Shown here piece after piece: positions 1 through 8,014 of a stretch of 43,491 nt of DNA. Under the pieces are notes generated by a model. It worked only from the letters and a program-made list of their open reading frames with translations, was not told where the DNA came from and searched no databases. Each line of letters begins with the position of its first letter. The stretch's first letter is position 1. The stretch covers positions 1 to 43,491 of the forward strand of contig JANWWP010000081.1 in the NCBI GenBank assembly GCA_025055575.1, read 5' to 3'. The stretch is from Flavobacteriales bacterium (GTDB taxonomy: Bacteria; Bacteroidota; Bacteroidia; CAIKAF01). A program made the translations under genes and the position numbers.

Positions 1-1419
1 AACCAGGATGTGGGCCCTGCCCGGGGCAATTATCTGCCCTTTTTTAATCCGGCCGAAGGCAGGGAACTGGGCCGGGTGGCAGCCGGCACGGCCGAAGACG
101 TGGAGGCCGCCGTGGAAGCCGCCGCTGAAGCCTTTCCGGACTGGAGCCGCCGCCCCCTCTTGGAGCGGGCCCGCTTTCTGGAAGCGCTGGCTTCCGGTAT
201 CGAAAAAAGAATCGAAGACCTGGCTTGGGCCGAAACGGCCAACACCGGCAAGCCACTCTGGCTGTCGCGGCGCACGGATATTCCTCGGGCCGCCGCCAAC
301 TTCCGCTTCTTTGCCCATGCGGCCACACAGTTTTTTTCCGAAAGCCATGCCATGCCCGGCCTGGCCCTCAATGTGACATTGCGCCAGCCGGTGGGTGTGG
401 CAGGCTGCATCGCACCCTGGAACCTCCCCCTCTACTTGTTCACCTGGAAAATGGCCCCGGCTTTGGCCGCCGGCAACACCGTGGTGGCCAAGCCCAGCGA
501 GGTGACGCCCCTGACCGCCGCCCTATTGTATGACATTATCCGGGAAGCCGGCCTGCCTCCCGGCGTTCTGAATATCGTGCAAGGCGCCGGACCGGACTGC
601 GGGGAAGCCCTTGTGCGCCATCCCCGGGTGAAGGCCGTCACCTTCACGGGCAGTACAGCCGTGGGCCGCCGTATTGCCGAAATCTGTGCCCGTCAACTCA
701 AAAAGGTGTCCCTGGAACTGGGCGGAAAAAACCCACATATTCTTTTTGAGGACGTGGACATAAGGTCCAGCGCCCAAGCCGTTTGTGAAGCCGCTTTCAC
801 CAACCAGGGCCAGATTTGCCTCTGCGGTTCGCGCGTGCTGATTCATAAATCCATTTACCCGGCTTTTCGGGATGCCTTCGTGGAAGAGGTGCGCCGCATT
901 CGTGTCGGGGATCCCCTGGAGGATGGATCGTTCATGGGAGCGGTGGTGAGCGCCACGCATCTGGAAAAAATCGGCCATTATGTGGATTTAGCGGTGGCCG
1001 AAGGTGGGAAGATTTTGATCGGGGGAAAACGGCGGCAGCTGGAAGGCCGATGCCGCCACGGCTGGTTTTTTGAGCCGACCGTCATCGAAGGTTTAGGCCC
1101 GGAAGCACGGTGCAATCGGGAAGAAATATTTGGTCCGGTGGTGACGCTTCTGCCCTTTGAGGATGAAGCCGAAGCGATAACCCTTGCCAATGCCACCGAT
1201 TACGGGCTGGCGGCAGTGGTGCGCACACGGGATTTGGCCCGGGCTCTCCGTGTGAGCGAACAGCTCCAGTGCGGCATTGTGTGGGTGAACTGCTGGATGG
1301 TGCGCGACTTGCGGACGCCCTTTGGCGGGGTTAAAAACAGTGGCCTTGGCCGCGAAGGCGGTTTTGAAGCCCTACGTTTTTTCACCGAAGCCAAAAACGT
1401 GTGCCTGCACTACGCCTGA
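1..1419 (+). CDS. Aldehyde dehydrogenase, ALDH8/2-aminomuconate-semialdehyde type (5' partial)
   Basis: NAD(P)-dependent oxidation of an aldehyde to an acid in the cytoplasm. The frame is open to the left edge, so the true start lies outside; perhaps 10-30 residues are missing. Counting from the GTG at 10, the cofactor-binding segment APWNLPLYLF..KPSEVTP lies near residues 135-165, FTGSTAVGRR near 212, the LELGGKNP glutamate near 237, and the nucleophile is Cys270 in GQICLCGSR. EEIFGP and a PFGGVKNSGLGREGG tail follow. The GQICLCGSR context, the NCWMVRDL segment and the FFTEAKN ending closely resemble animal ALDH8A1, now assigned to 2-aminomuconic semialdehyde oxidation in tryptophan (kynurenine) breakdown. 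Family is certain; the substrate is inferred from resemblance only. No other kynurenine gene is visible. The next gene starts inside its 3' end. Confidence 0.9.
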   Translation, partial: NQDVGPARGNYLPFFNPAEGRELGRVAAGTAEDVEAAVEAAAEAFPDWSRRPLLERARFLEALASGIEKRIEDLAWAETANTGKPLWLSRRTDIPRAAANFRFFAHAATQFFSESHAMPGLALNVTLRQPVGVAGCIAPWNLPLYLFTWKMAPALAAGNTVVAKPSEVTPLTAALLYDIIREAGLPPGVLNIVQGAGPDCGEALVRHPRVKAVTFTGSTAVGRRIAEICARQLKKVSLELGGKNPHILFEDVDIRSSAQAVCEAAFTNQGQICLCGSRVLIHKSIYPAFRDAFVEEVRRIRVGDPLEDGSFMGAVVSATHLEKIGHYVDLAVAEGGKILIGGKRRQLEGRCRHGWFFEPTVIEGLGPEARCNREEIFGPVVTLLPFEDEAEAITLANATDYGLAAVVRTRDLARALRVSEQLQCGIVWVNCWMVRDLRTPFGGVKNSGLGREGGFEALRFFTEAKNVCLHYA

Positions 1420-3110
1420 TTTTCCTTAGCTTCCTGGTAGGTGTCTGGGCCGCAGCCTGCGGAACCGACGGGCGCCGGCCGCTCCCAACCCCAGACCTCC
1501 TGTCCTCGGGGACGGGCTTCCGCCAGGCTGCCGTGGTTTGTGCCCACCCTCTGGCCGCCAAAGCCGGACGACTGGCTCTGTTGTTTGGGGGCAATGCGGT
1601 GGACGCCGCTGTGGCGGTTCATTTTGCCCTGGCCGTGGTTTACCCCAACGCCGGCAACCTGGGCGGGGGTGGTTTCATGATGTACCGCCCGGCCGCGGGT
1701 CAGGTGTATTGCTTAGATTTTCGCGAAGTAGCGCCCCAGGCAGCCCACCGCACCCTGTTTCTCGACAACAAGGGGCGGCCGGTGCCGGGGCTGAGCACCG
1801 AAACCGCTCTGGCGGCAGGAGTGCCGGGCAGCGTGGCTGGTTTAGCGGAAGCCCACCGGCGCTTTGGCCGTTTGCCCTGGTATTGGCTTCTGAAACCCGC
1901 GGTGCATCTGGCTGAAAAAGGATTTCCTGTGACAGCCCGGCAGGCGGAAGAACTGAATGAAAATGCGCCCCTCTTCCGGGAACGCAACCCCAAGTGTCCG
2001 CCTTTCGTGGCGCCGCGTCCGGAAGGATGGCAGGCCGGCGACACCCTGCGCCAACCCGAATTGGCCCGCGCCCTCCTGGGCTTGGCGCAGGAGGGCCCTT
2101 CCTGCTTTTATACAGGCTGGATTGCCGACAGCCTTGAAGCCTGGATGCGGGCACACGGTGGCCTGATCACCCGTGCCGATTTGCAGGCTTACCGACCCGT
2201 ATGGCGCAGGCCCCTGCATGTGCTTCTGGATACTCTGGACCTCTGGGCCCCTCCGCCGCCTTCCGCCGGCGGCCTCTCCGTGCTGCAAATGCTGCGGCTC
2301 CAAAGCCTTCTGCGCTGGCCTCCCCAATCCCTCCACCATCCCGAAATGGTGTGGCGCTATTGCCATGCAGCCCATCTGGCCTTTGAAGACCGATACCTCT
2401 ATGCCGCCGACCCGGACCATTTGCCCGTGCCCGTGGAACTACTTTTGGACAGCGCGTATCTCCTAAGGCGCTATCGCACTCTGGAACTTCATCGCTTCGC
2501 CCCATGGCCCGGACGGGGTTCCGCAGCCTTCCACGAGAGCACCACCCACTTTTCCATTGCCGATGCGGAAGGCGGCCTCCTGGCCCTCACCACCACCCTC
2601 AACGACAGCTACGGATCCCGCCTCTGCGTGTGCGGCGCCGGCTTCCTTCTGAACAACGAAATGGACGACTTTAGTGTGGCGCCCGGGGTAAAAAATCTGT
2701 ATGGCTTGCCTGGAAGTCCCCGCAACGCCGTGGCTCCGGGCCGCCGCATGGTGAGTTCTATGGCGCCCATCCTCGTGGAACGCCGGGGCCGGCCTTTTCT
2801 GGCCGTTGGCACACCCGGCGGCACCACCATCGTGAGCACCCTTTATCTCACCTTATATTGGACGCTCGTTTTAAACCAGCCACTGGAGGCCTTCCATTCT
2901 CAAAAAAGATACCACTATCAGGCCCTGCCCGACGTTCTTTTCCATGAAGAAGGCGCTTGGAGCGACAGCCTTGCTGGCCGCCTCAGGACGATGGGCCTTG
3001 TATTGCGAAGCCGCGCCCCCATCGGACGTATGGATGGCCTGCAACGCCGGGATGGCCTCTGGTACGCCGCGCCGGACCCCCGCGGCGACGACGCCGCCGA
3101 AGGGTTTTGA
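1401..3110 (+). CDS. ggt: Gamma-glutamyltransferase, predicted lipoprotein
   Basis: Cleaves gamma-glutamyl bonds of glutathione and related peptides, or transfers the gamma-glutamyl group. The enzyme is made as a proenzyme that cuts itself into two chains. The GTG start at 1401 overlaps the aldehyde dehydrogenase by 19 bases. It gives a hydrophobic leader ending in the lipobox WAAAC with Cys20, so the protein is probably anchored to a membrane on the periplasmic or outer face. The large-chain motif GGNAVDAAVA is near residue 54 and GNLGGGGF near 86. The self-cleavage site and nucleophile are Thr381 in ESTTHFS, followed by the oxyanion-hole region VSSMAP and PGGTTIVS. Length (569 residues) is normal. 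The exact substrate is unknown. Co-transcription with the upstream aldehyde dehydrogenase is likely from the overlap. Confidence 0.93.
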   Translation: MPALRLIFLSFLVGVWAAACGTDGRRPLPTPDLLSSGTGFRQAAVVCAHPLAAKAGRLALLFGGNAVDAAVAVHFALAVVYPNAGNLGGGGFMMYRPAAGQVYCLDFREVAPQAAHRTLFLDNKGRPVPGLSTETALAAGVPGSVAGLAEAHRRFGRLPWYWLLKPAVHLAEKGFPVTARQAEELNENAPLFRERNPKCPPFVAPRPEGWQAGDTLRQPELARALLGLAQEGPSCFYTGWIADSLEAWMRAHGGLITRADLQAYRPVWRRPLHVLLDTLDLWAPPPPSAGGLSVLQMLRLQSLLRWPPQSLHHPEMVWRYCHAAHLAFEDRYLYAADPDHLPVPVELLLDSAYLLRRYRTLELHRFAPWPGRGSAAFHESTTHFSIADAEGGLLALTTTLNDSYGSRLCVCGAGFLLNNEMDDFSVAPGVKNLYGLPGSPRNAVAPGRRMVSSMAPILVERRGRPFLAVGTPGGTTIVSTLYLTLYWTLVLNQPLEAFHSQKRYHYQALPDVLFHEEGAWSDSLAGRLRTMGLVLRSRAPIGRMDGLQRRDGLWYAAPDPRGDDAAEGF

Positions 3111-3463
3111 CAAGGCTGGAATAAGCGGCGGAGGAAGGTGGATTTTTAGGATGAATTTTTTAGAAGTTAATCTCGACAAAGTATTAATTAATAATACTTA
3201 AATAATAAAAAATGTTTTACTTTTAAATTTAAAGCTTATTTAAAATTATTTTTTCAATGGCATTTTGAAGTTTTTGCTTTCTTTTCCAACAATTTAAAAT
3301 TTTAATATTTTCTAATCGTATTTGAAGGAATTAATCACAAAAATAGACTATTCTGACTAAATTAAAAGCAAAATAGTACTTCATGAAATATACAAATTTT
3401 AGATATTTTTATTCGAGTAAATTAAACTTTGATGGTTTGAGAAATTTTCTTATCTGTAAATTT
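3111..3463. other. AT-rich intergenic stretch without recognisable gene
   Basis: A gap of about 350 bases that is strikingly AT-rich compared with the GC-rich genes to its left. It is made of runs such as TAATTAATAATACTTAAATAA. I see no conserved ORF, RNA gene or clean terminator hairpin. It probably holds the promoter of the downstream serine hydrolase, but no convincing -7 box is present. Confidence 0.6.
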
Positions 3464-4561
3464 ATGCGTCAATGTTTTTTCTTTTTGATGTTTCATTTTT
3501 TATGGACCCACGCTGGCATGGGGCAGCGTTGGGAAAGTGTCGTGGATAGTCTCCGTGCGGAGGGGAAGATACCCGGTTTAGGCTATGCGGTTCTGAGGAG
3601 CGATACGATTCTGGAACTAAAAACTCTCGGTGTTAAAAGAGCGGACAAAACCGACCGTTTAGAGGTTGGCAGCCGCTTTCATTTGGGCTCCAACACCAAG
3701 GCCGTCACTTCATTTATTGCCGCACAACTTGTGGAAGCTGGAAAAATCCAATGGAGCACCCGCTTTTTTGAATTATTCCCGGAACTATCCCGGACTGCGC
3801 ACCCGGATTACCACCCAGTGACCCTGGGACAATTGCTATCCCACAGGGCTGGAGTGGCGCCCTGCACCAGCGGCGTGGAATTATTGAAGTTGGATTTGAA
3901 AGGCCGTTACCAGGAAAAGCAGTTGCAATTTGCCGAAGCCTTACTCAAAGAAGCTCCGCAAAAACCCAAAGAGGAAAACGATTTTTTTTATTCTAACGCG
4001 GGCTACGGTCTTGCTTCCATGATGCTGGAAAAAACAGCCGGTATGACTTTTGAAGAACTAGTGGAAAACTATGTCAACAAAAAGCTAGGAGTTCAATTTA
4101 AAATAGGCTGGCCTCATCTGGCGGATAGTCTGCAAACTTATGGCCACATGGGCCAAAGTTGGGGGCGAAAGAAATTAATCCCTTATACGGATAATTTTTA
4201 CAAAATCCATGAAGTTATTCAGGCGGCCGGAGATTTAAACGCCACCCTGTCCGATTATGCCAAATTCGTTCAAATATTTTTAAAAGGAATGCGCGGTGAA
4301 AATTCTTATCTCCGATCAGAAACCATAACCTATCTGCTCTTTGGCTTGCCCGATTATGCATTCGGATGGCTCCACGGTCGGGATGGAGATGATGATTTTG
4401 CGGCGCACGACGGATCGGCCGGCACCTTTTATTGTCATACCAGCCTATTGAAAAATAAAAATTTAGGGCTCATCATAGTTTCCAATTCGGCAGAAAAAGA
4501 GGCACAAAAAGCCATCTACCAAATCCGGAAAACCCTCCTTAAAAAATACAATGATTTTTAG
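3464..4561 (+). CDS. Secreted serine hydrolase, beta-lactamase/class C penicillin-binding-protein fold
   Basis: Serine hydrolase of the beta-lactamase superfamily, predicted to be exported to the periplasm. The ATG at 3464 gives a short leader (MRQCFFFLMFHFLWTHAGMGQ); the frame stays open upstream to 3383, but that extension is low-complexity and AT-rich. The catalytic SxxK is Ser76-Asn-Thr-Lys79, the YxN motif is Tyr176-Ser-Asn178, and HDGSAGTF near the C-terminus supplies the third motif (HxG form). Length (365 residues) is that of a single catalytic domain. HxG instead of KTG fits the esterase/peptidase-like members rather than a true antibiotic-degrading enzyme, so resistance should not be inferred. 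It stands alone between an AT-rich gap and a convergent channel gene. Confidence 0.88.
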   Translation: MRQCFFFLMFHFLWTHAGMGQRWESVVDSLRAEGKIPGLGYAVLRSDTILELKTLGVKRADKTDRLEVGSRFHLGSNTKAVTSFIAAQLVEAGKIQWSTRFFELFPELSRTAHPDYHPVTLGQLLSHRAGVAPCTSGVELLKLDLKGRYQEKQLQFAEALLKEAPQKPKEENDFFYSNAGYGLASMMLEKTAGMTFEELVENYVNKKLGVQFKIGWPHLADSLQTYGHMGQSWGRKKLIPYTDNFYKIHEVIQAAGDLNATLSDYAKFVQIFLKGMRGENSYLRSETITYLLFGLPDYAFGWLHGRDGDDDFAAHDGSAGTFYCHTSLLKNKNLGLIIVSNSAEKEAQKAIYQIRKTLLKKYNDF

Positions 4562-4634
4562 ATCATTAAATTATGATATTATTTATTTTAAATTAAAATA
4601 CAGTGCATGAAAAAATTTTATCCATCATCCCCTG

Positions 4635-5414
4635 TCATGTATCGAGCTTTTCCCGCAGCCCCCTGATCTCCGCCGCCAAATCCTCGATTTTTTTCTCCAA
4701 GTCGCGGGTGTTGTCGCTCATCATGCTGTCCACAAATATGGAATTAATCAACGAAAGTCCGAAGATGCCGCCGCCAAATAAGAGCAGCACGAAATAGATC
4801 CGGGCCAGCACAGCCAGCCAGATTTTATCCGATCTTTCGGCTATCAGGTCTGGCACTTCATACCAACCTTCCACCGTGAAGATTTTAAAAGTGCTGTAAA
4901 AAGATAAAAGAGGATTCCCAAAATATTCCGGCGCCAGAGCGCCAAAGAGATAAAAAGACAGAATGGCGAAAATGAAATTGAAAATAAAAAAAGCCAGCAC
5001 CACCAACGTGGATGCTTTAAGCGCGCGGATGATGCCCAGAATCAGGTGCTCCACGTTCGGCACGAAACGTAATACCCTGAAAAATTTGAAAATTCTGAGC
5101 ACCCGCAAAGCCAACAGAAAATCCAACTTCACGACGGTGACGGGCGTGAGCCAGAACACCAGCGAGGGCAAGGCCACCAACACCAGGGCGAAGTCAAAAA
5201 TGTTCCAGCCGCCGGAAAAATAAGTGCGGGGTCCCCACACACGTATTTTGACCACGGCTTCCACAAGAAAAAGCAGGGTAAGGAAATGATCCAACGTGTT
5301 GAGCGCGTGGGCTTCCCAGCTTTCCGGGCCCACAAAGCCCTGCATAAAAATGACCAGGGCGTTCAGGGCAATAATGATAAAAATGAAGGTATTGTTCAGA
5401 AAAATACGAAACAT
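4635..5414 (-). CDS. Voltage-gated cation channel, one-domain bacterial Nav/Cav type
   Basis: Inner-membrane ion channel, one six-helix subunit expected to form a tetramer. The voltage-sensor helix S4 is plain: Arg104, Arg107, Lys110, Arg113 and Arg116 lie at every third position. S5 follows at about 133-160, then the pore helix and selectivity filter Thr180-Val-Glu-Gly-Trp-Tyr-Glu186, then S6 at about 199-230. The C-terminal end (about 235-257, DNTRDLEKKIEDLAAEIRGL) has a heptad pattern and should form the four-helix coiled coil known in bacterial sodium channels. The filter differs from the familiar LESW signature: Gly replaces Ser, and an extra Glu follows. Ion selectivity therefore cannot be assigned by analogy to NaChBac. 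The gene is transcribed alone, convergent with the serine hydrolase. Confidence 0.9.
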   Translation of the reverse strand: MFRIFLNNTFIFIIIALNALVIFMQGFVGPESWEAHALNTLDHFLTLLFLVEAVVKIRVWGPRTYFSGGWNIFDFALVLVALPSLVFWLTPVTVVKLDFLLALRVLRIFKFFRVLRFVPNVEHLILGIIRALKASTLVVLAFFIFNFIFAILSFYLFGALAPEYFGNPLLSFYSTFKIFTVEGWYEVPDLIAERSDKIWLAVLARIYFVLLLFGGGIFGLSLINSIFVDSMMSDNTRDLEKKIEDLAAEIRGLREKLDT

Positions 5415-5517
5415 AATTCAGGAAAATTTGAAATACACAGCTCAGAATGCCCAAAAATAACGGCTTGTAAGCCGAGATTTAAAAGGATGAAACCACAGAA
5501 AAACAAGCACAAACCCT

Positions 5518-5525
5518 TACTTTTG
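5518..5525 (+). promoter_or_regulatory. Bacteroidota-type -7 promoter box (TACTTTTG)
   Basis: TACTTTTG matches TAnnTTTG exactly. It lies 9 bases before the ATG at 5535, which would place transcription start almost at the start codon. No -33 TTG box is seen at the usual spacing. It supports 5535 over the earlier in-frame ATG at 5487. Confidence 0.5.
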
Positions 5526-5534
5526 GCCGACTGT

Positions 5535-6572
5535 ATGAGTTCTGAAACCAAAAACCAGGAATTTTCTTTTAACTCGGCCAGCATCATAGATTTTCTGGCG
5601 CGGCGTTGGAAGCCTTTGATGCTCGTGACGGGGGCTTCGGCCTTGCTGGCCGCGGTGGGTTCTCTCTTCATCCCGGATAAATACAAAAGCACGGTGGTGC
5701 TGTTTCCGGCCACCACGCATTCGCTAAGTAAGGTGCTCATGGATGTTCAGGGCGCTTCGCGGGCCGATCTGTTGGCCTTCGGAGTGGAGGAAGACGCCGA
5801 TCAGATGATCCAAATTCTGAACTCCGATGAGATCCGCGAAAAAATCATCCGGAAATATAACCTGATGGAGCACTACCGCATCAATCCCAACCGGCGTTTT
5901 GCACAAACCCGGCTGCGGGAAAAATTTCAAAAAAACATCAGTTTCCGGCGCACCGAATACCTCTCTGTGGAAATCAGCGTGCTGGACGAAGACCCGCAAA
6001 TGGCAGCCCAAATTGCCAATGATATTTCGGCGCTTTTGGATTCCACCAAAAACCGCATGCAACAGGAACGCGCGGCCGAAGCGCTTCGTATCCTGCAGCA
6101 GGAATACGCCGATCTGGAACGCATGGTGCGCGAACTGGAGGATTCCCTCACAGCCGTGCGCATGCTGGGCATCAACGACTACAACTCCCAGTCGGAAGTG
6201 GTGAACGAACAATATGCCATTGCTTTAGCAAAAAATAATTATGCGGCGGCCGCAGCCCTCAAAGAAAAACTGGATGTGCTGTCACGCTACGGAGGTATTT
6301 ACATATCCCTGACGGAACAACTCTCCCACTATCATGACCAGCTGGCCCTTCTGAAAATTAAAATGAAAGAATTGAGCCTGGACGCCACACGCCCCATTAC
6401 CCATAAATTTATTGTGAACCGCGCCATGCCTTCCGAAAAGAAAAGCTATCCCCGGCGTTCCCTGATTGTGCTGGCGGCAGCAGCCGGCGCTTTTCTTGTG
6501 GCCTTGTTCACGCTCATAGGCATGGAAAATTACAAGGCGTATAAAAAAGTTCAGGCCGGGGGGGTGGCATGA
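5535..6572 (+). CDS. Wzz-like polysaccharide chain-length/co-polymerase protein
   Basis: Inner-membrane protein with a large periplasmic part that sets chain length or assists export of a surface polysaccharide (Wzz/PCP family). The start at 5535 (MSSETKNQEF) gives 345 residues. A first membrane segment lies at about residues 22-45 (PLMLVTGASALLAAVGSLF), ending in the family's IPDKYKSTV strand. A long helical, probably coiled-coil, region spans about 165-290, and a second membrane segment near the C-terminus (LIVLAAAAGAFLVALFTLIG) closes the hairpin. No tyrosine-kinase domain is attached. It overlaps the O-antigen ligase-like gene by ATGA, so the two should be translated together. An ATG at 5487 is an alternative start. 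Confidence 0.85.
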   Translation: MSSETKNQEFSFNSASIIDFLARRWKPLMLVTGASALLAAVGSLFIPDKYKSTVVLFPATTHSLSKVLMDVQGASRADLLAFGVEEDADQMIQILNSDEIREKIIRKYNLMEHYRINPNRRFAQTRLREKFQKNISFRRTEYLSVEISVLDEDPQMAAQIANDISALLDSTKNRMQQERAAEALRILQQEYADLERMVRELEDSLTAVRMLGINDYNSQSEVVNEQYAIALAKNNYAAAAALKEKLDVLSRYGGIYISLTEQLSHYHDQLALLKIKMKELSLDATRPITHKFIVNRAMPSEKKSYPRRSLIVLAAAAGAFLVALFTLIGMENYKAYKKVQAGGVA

Positions 6573-8014
6573 CATCCGGCTGGCGCATGGCACTACGGGA
6601 ATTTCGGCTGCCGCTGGGGGCGGGTCTGACTTTTGCCGTCCTCAATGCGTTCCTGGTCACCAAGGAATGGTTTTTCCTACCGCTCATTCCCTTTGCCCTG
6701 GGGGTTCTGCTGTTGGGTGTGTTTGCATTAGATAAGCTGCTGTATTTGATTTCGTTTCTCACACCAGTGTCGCTGATTCTGGAGGACAGCGGCCTCGGGG
6801 CCACCCTGAGCCTTCCTTCAGAAGCCCTTCTTGTCTTGGCCTCCGGCCTCCTTCTTCTAAAAATCTGGTTGGATGAGCCCTATCCCCTCGCGGCTTTGCG
6901 CCATCCTGTGACAGTGGTTCTTTTAGCGGGCCTGGCCTGGGCTTTCTTCACCTCCCTCACTTCCACCATGCCCTTGGTTTCATTTAAAAATTTTGCGGCC
7001 CGGATGTGGTTCATACTGCCCTGCTATTTTCTGGGCCTCATGCTTTTTCGACAACCCGCTGCCGTGCACCGTTTTGTGTGGCTGCATCTGGCCGGCCTCA
7101 TGGCCGTGATCTTGTACACCACATACCGGCATTTCCTTTGGAATTTTGAAAAAGATCCGGCCCACTGGGTGATGACACCTTTCTACAACGACCACACGGC
7201 GTATGGGATGATTTTGGCATTCTTCCTGCCATTTGCCATCCATTTTGCCTTGAATTATCCCATGGGCCTTTTCTTCCGGATTTGTGCCGTGGGTTTTATG
7301 GGCATACTGTGGGTGGCTTTCCGGCTTTCTAACTCCCGTGCCGCCTGGCTCAGCCTGGCCGTGGCCGGAGTATTTTGGATATGGATCCGTTTCAAGGTGC
7401 GCTGGTATGTGGTCACGGTTTTTGCGGTCCTTTTGGCAGTCCTGATGTGGAGCCTGCGGGTGGAAATCCAACAGAAGCTGGCCCGTACCAAGGAACAATC
7501 TTCCGAACAACTGGACGAACAAATCCGCAGCATCACCAACATCACCACCGACCCCTCCAACTTAGAAAGGTTTAACCGGTGGAAAAGCGCCCTGCGCATG
7601 GCTGAAGACAAACCCTGGCTGGGCTTTGGCCCAGGGACCTACCAATTTCAATATGCCCCGTACCAAAGTTTTCTGGACCTGACCATCATCAGCACCAACG
7701 CCGGCAACCAGGGCACGGCCCACAGCGAATACCTCCTGGCCTTGAGCGAGCAGGGCTGGCCCGGACTTTGTCTTTGGCTGGCTTCCGTATGCCTCATTTT
7801 CATCACCGCCAACTACGCTTACAACAAGTTGGCCGAACCCTACCAAAAAAATCTGCTGCTGTCCCTTCTCTTGGGACTGATCACCTACTGGACCCACGCT
7901 TTCTTAAATAATTTCCTGGATACCGATAAGGCGGCTGTGCCTTACTTCGCCACCGTGGCGGCCATTGTTTCCGCCGACCTTTTTTGGAAAAAACGCCACC
8001 CTCTGCCATCATGA
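6569..8014 (+). CDS. O-antigen ligase/polymerase (Wzy/WaaL-like) membrane protein
   Basis: Polytopic inner-membrane protein of the O-antigen ligase family (481 residues, about 10-12 hydrophobic segments). It either joins finished polysaccharide to lipid A-core or polymerises repeat units. The large periplasmic loop near residues 300-385 holds the conserved features: RFNRWKSALRMAED, then GFGPGTYQF and the His-containing HSEYLLALSEQGWPG. The stop/start overlap with the preceding Wzz-like gene (6569-6572) and with murB (8011-8014) shows an operon. Ligase and polymerase cannot be told apart from sequence. The neighbouring Wzz-like protein favours polymerase, but the six-gene glycan operon at 36482-43077 could supply its substrate. 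Confidence 0.85.
   Translation: MTSGWRMALREFRLPLGAGLTFAVLNAFLVTKEWFFLPLIPFALGVLLLGVFALDKLLYLISFLTPVSLILEDSGLGATLSLPSEALLVLASGLLLLKIWLDEPYPLAALRHPVTVVLLAGLAWAFFTSLTSTMPLVSFKNFAARMWFILPCYFLGLMLFRQPAAVHRFVWLHLAGLMAVILYTTYRHFLWNFEKDPAHWVMTPFYNDHTAYGMILAFFLPFAIHFALNYPMGLFFRICAVGFMGILWVAFRLSNSRAAWLSLAVAGVFWIWIRFKVRWYVVTVFAVLLAVLMWSLRVEIQQKLARTKEQSSEQLDEQIRSITNITTDPSNLERFNRWKSALRMAEDKPWLGFGPGTYQFQYAPYQSFLDLTIISTNAGNQGTAHSEYLLALSEQGWPGLCLWLASVCLIFITANYAYNKLAEPYQKNLLLSLLLGLITYWTHAFLNNFLDTDKAAVPYFATVAAIVSADLFWKKRHPLPS

Noticed and set aside
3464-4561. Considered calling the serine hydrolase an antibiotic beta-lactamase
   Set aside because: The third motif is HDG, as in esterase/peptidase-type relatives, not KTG; resistance cannot be inferred.
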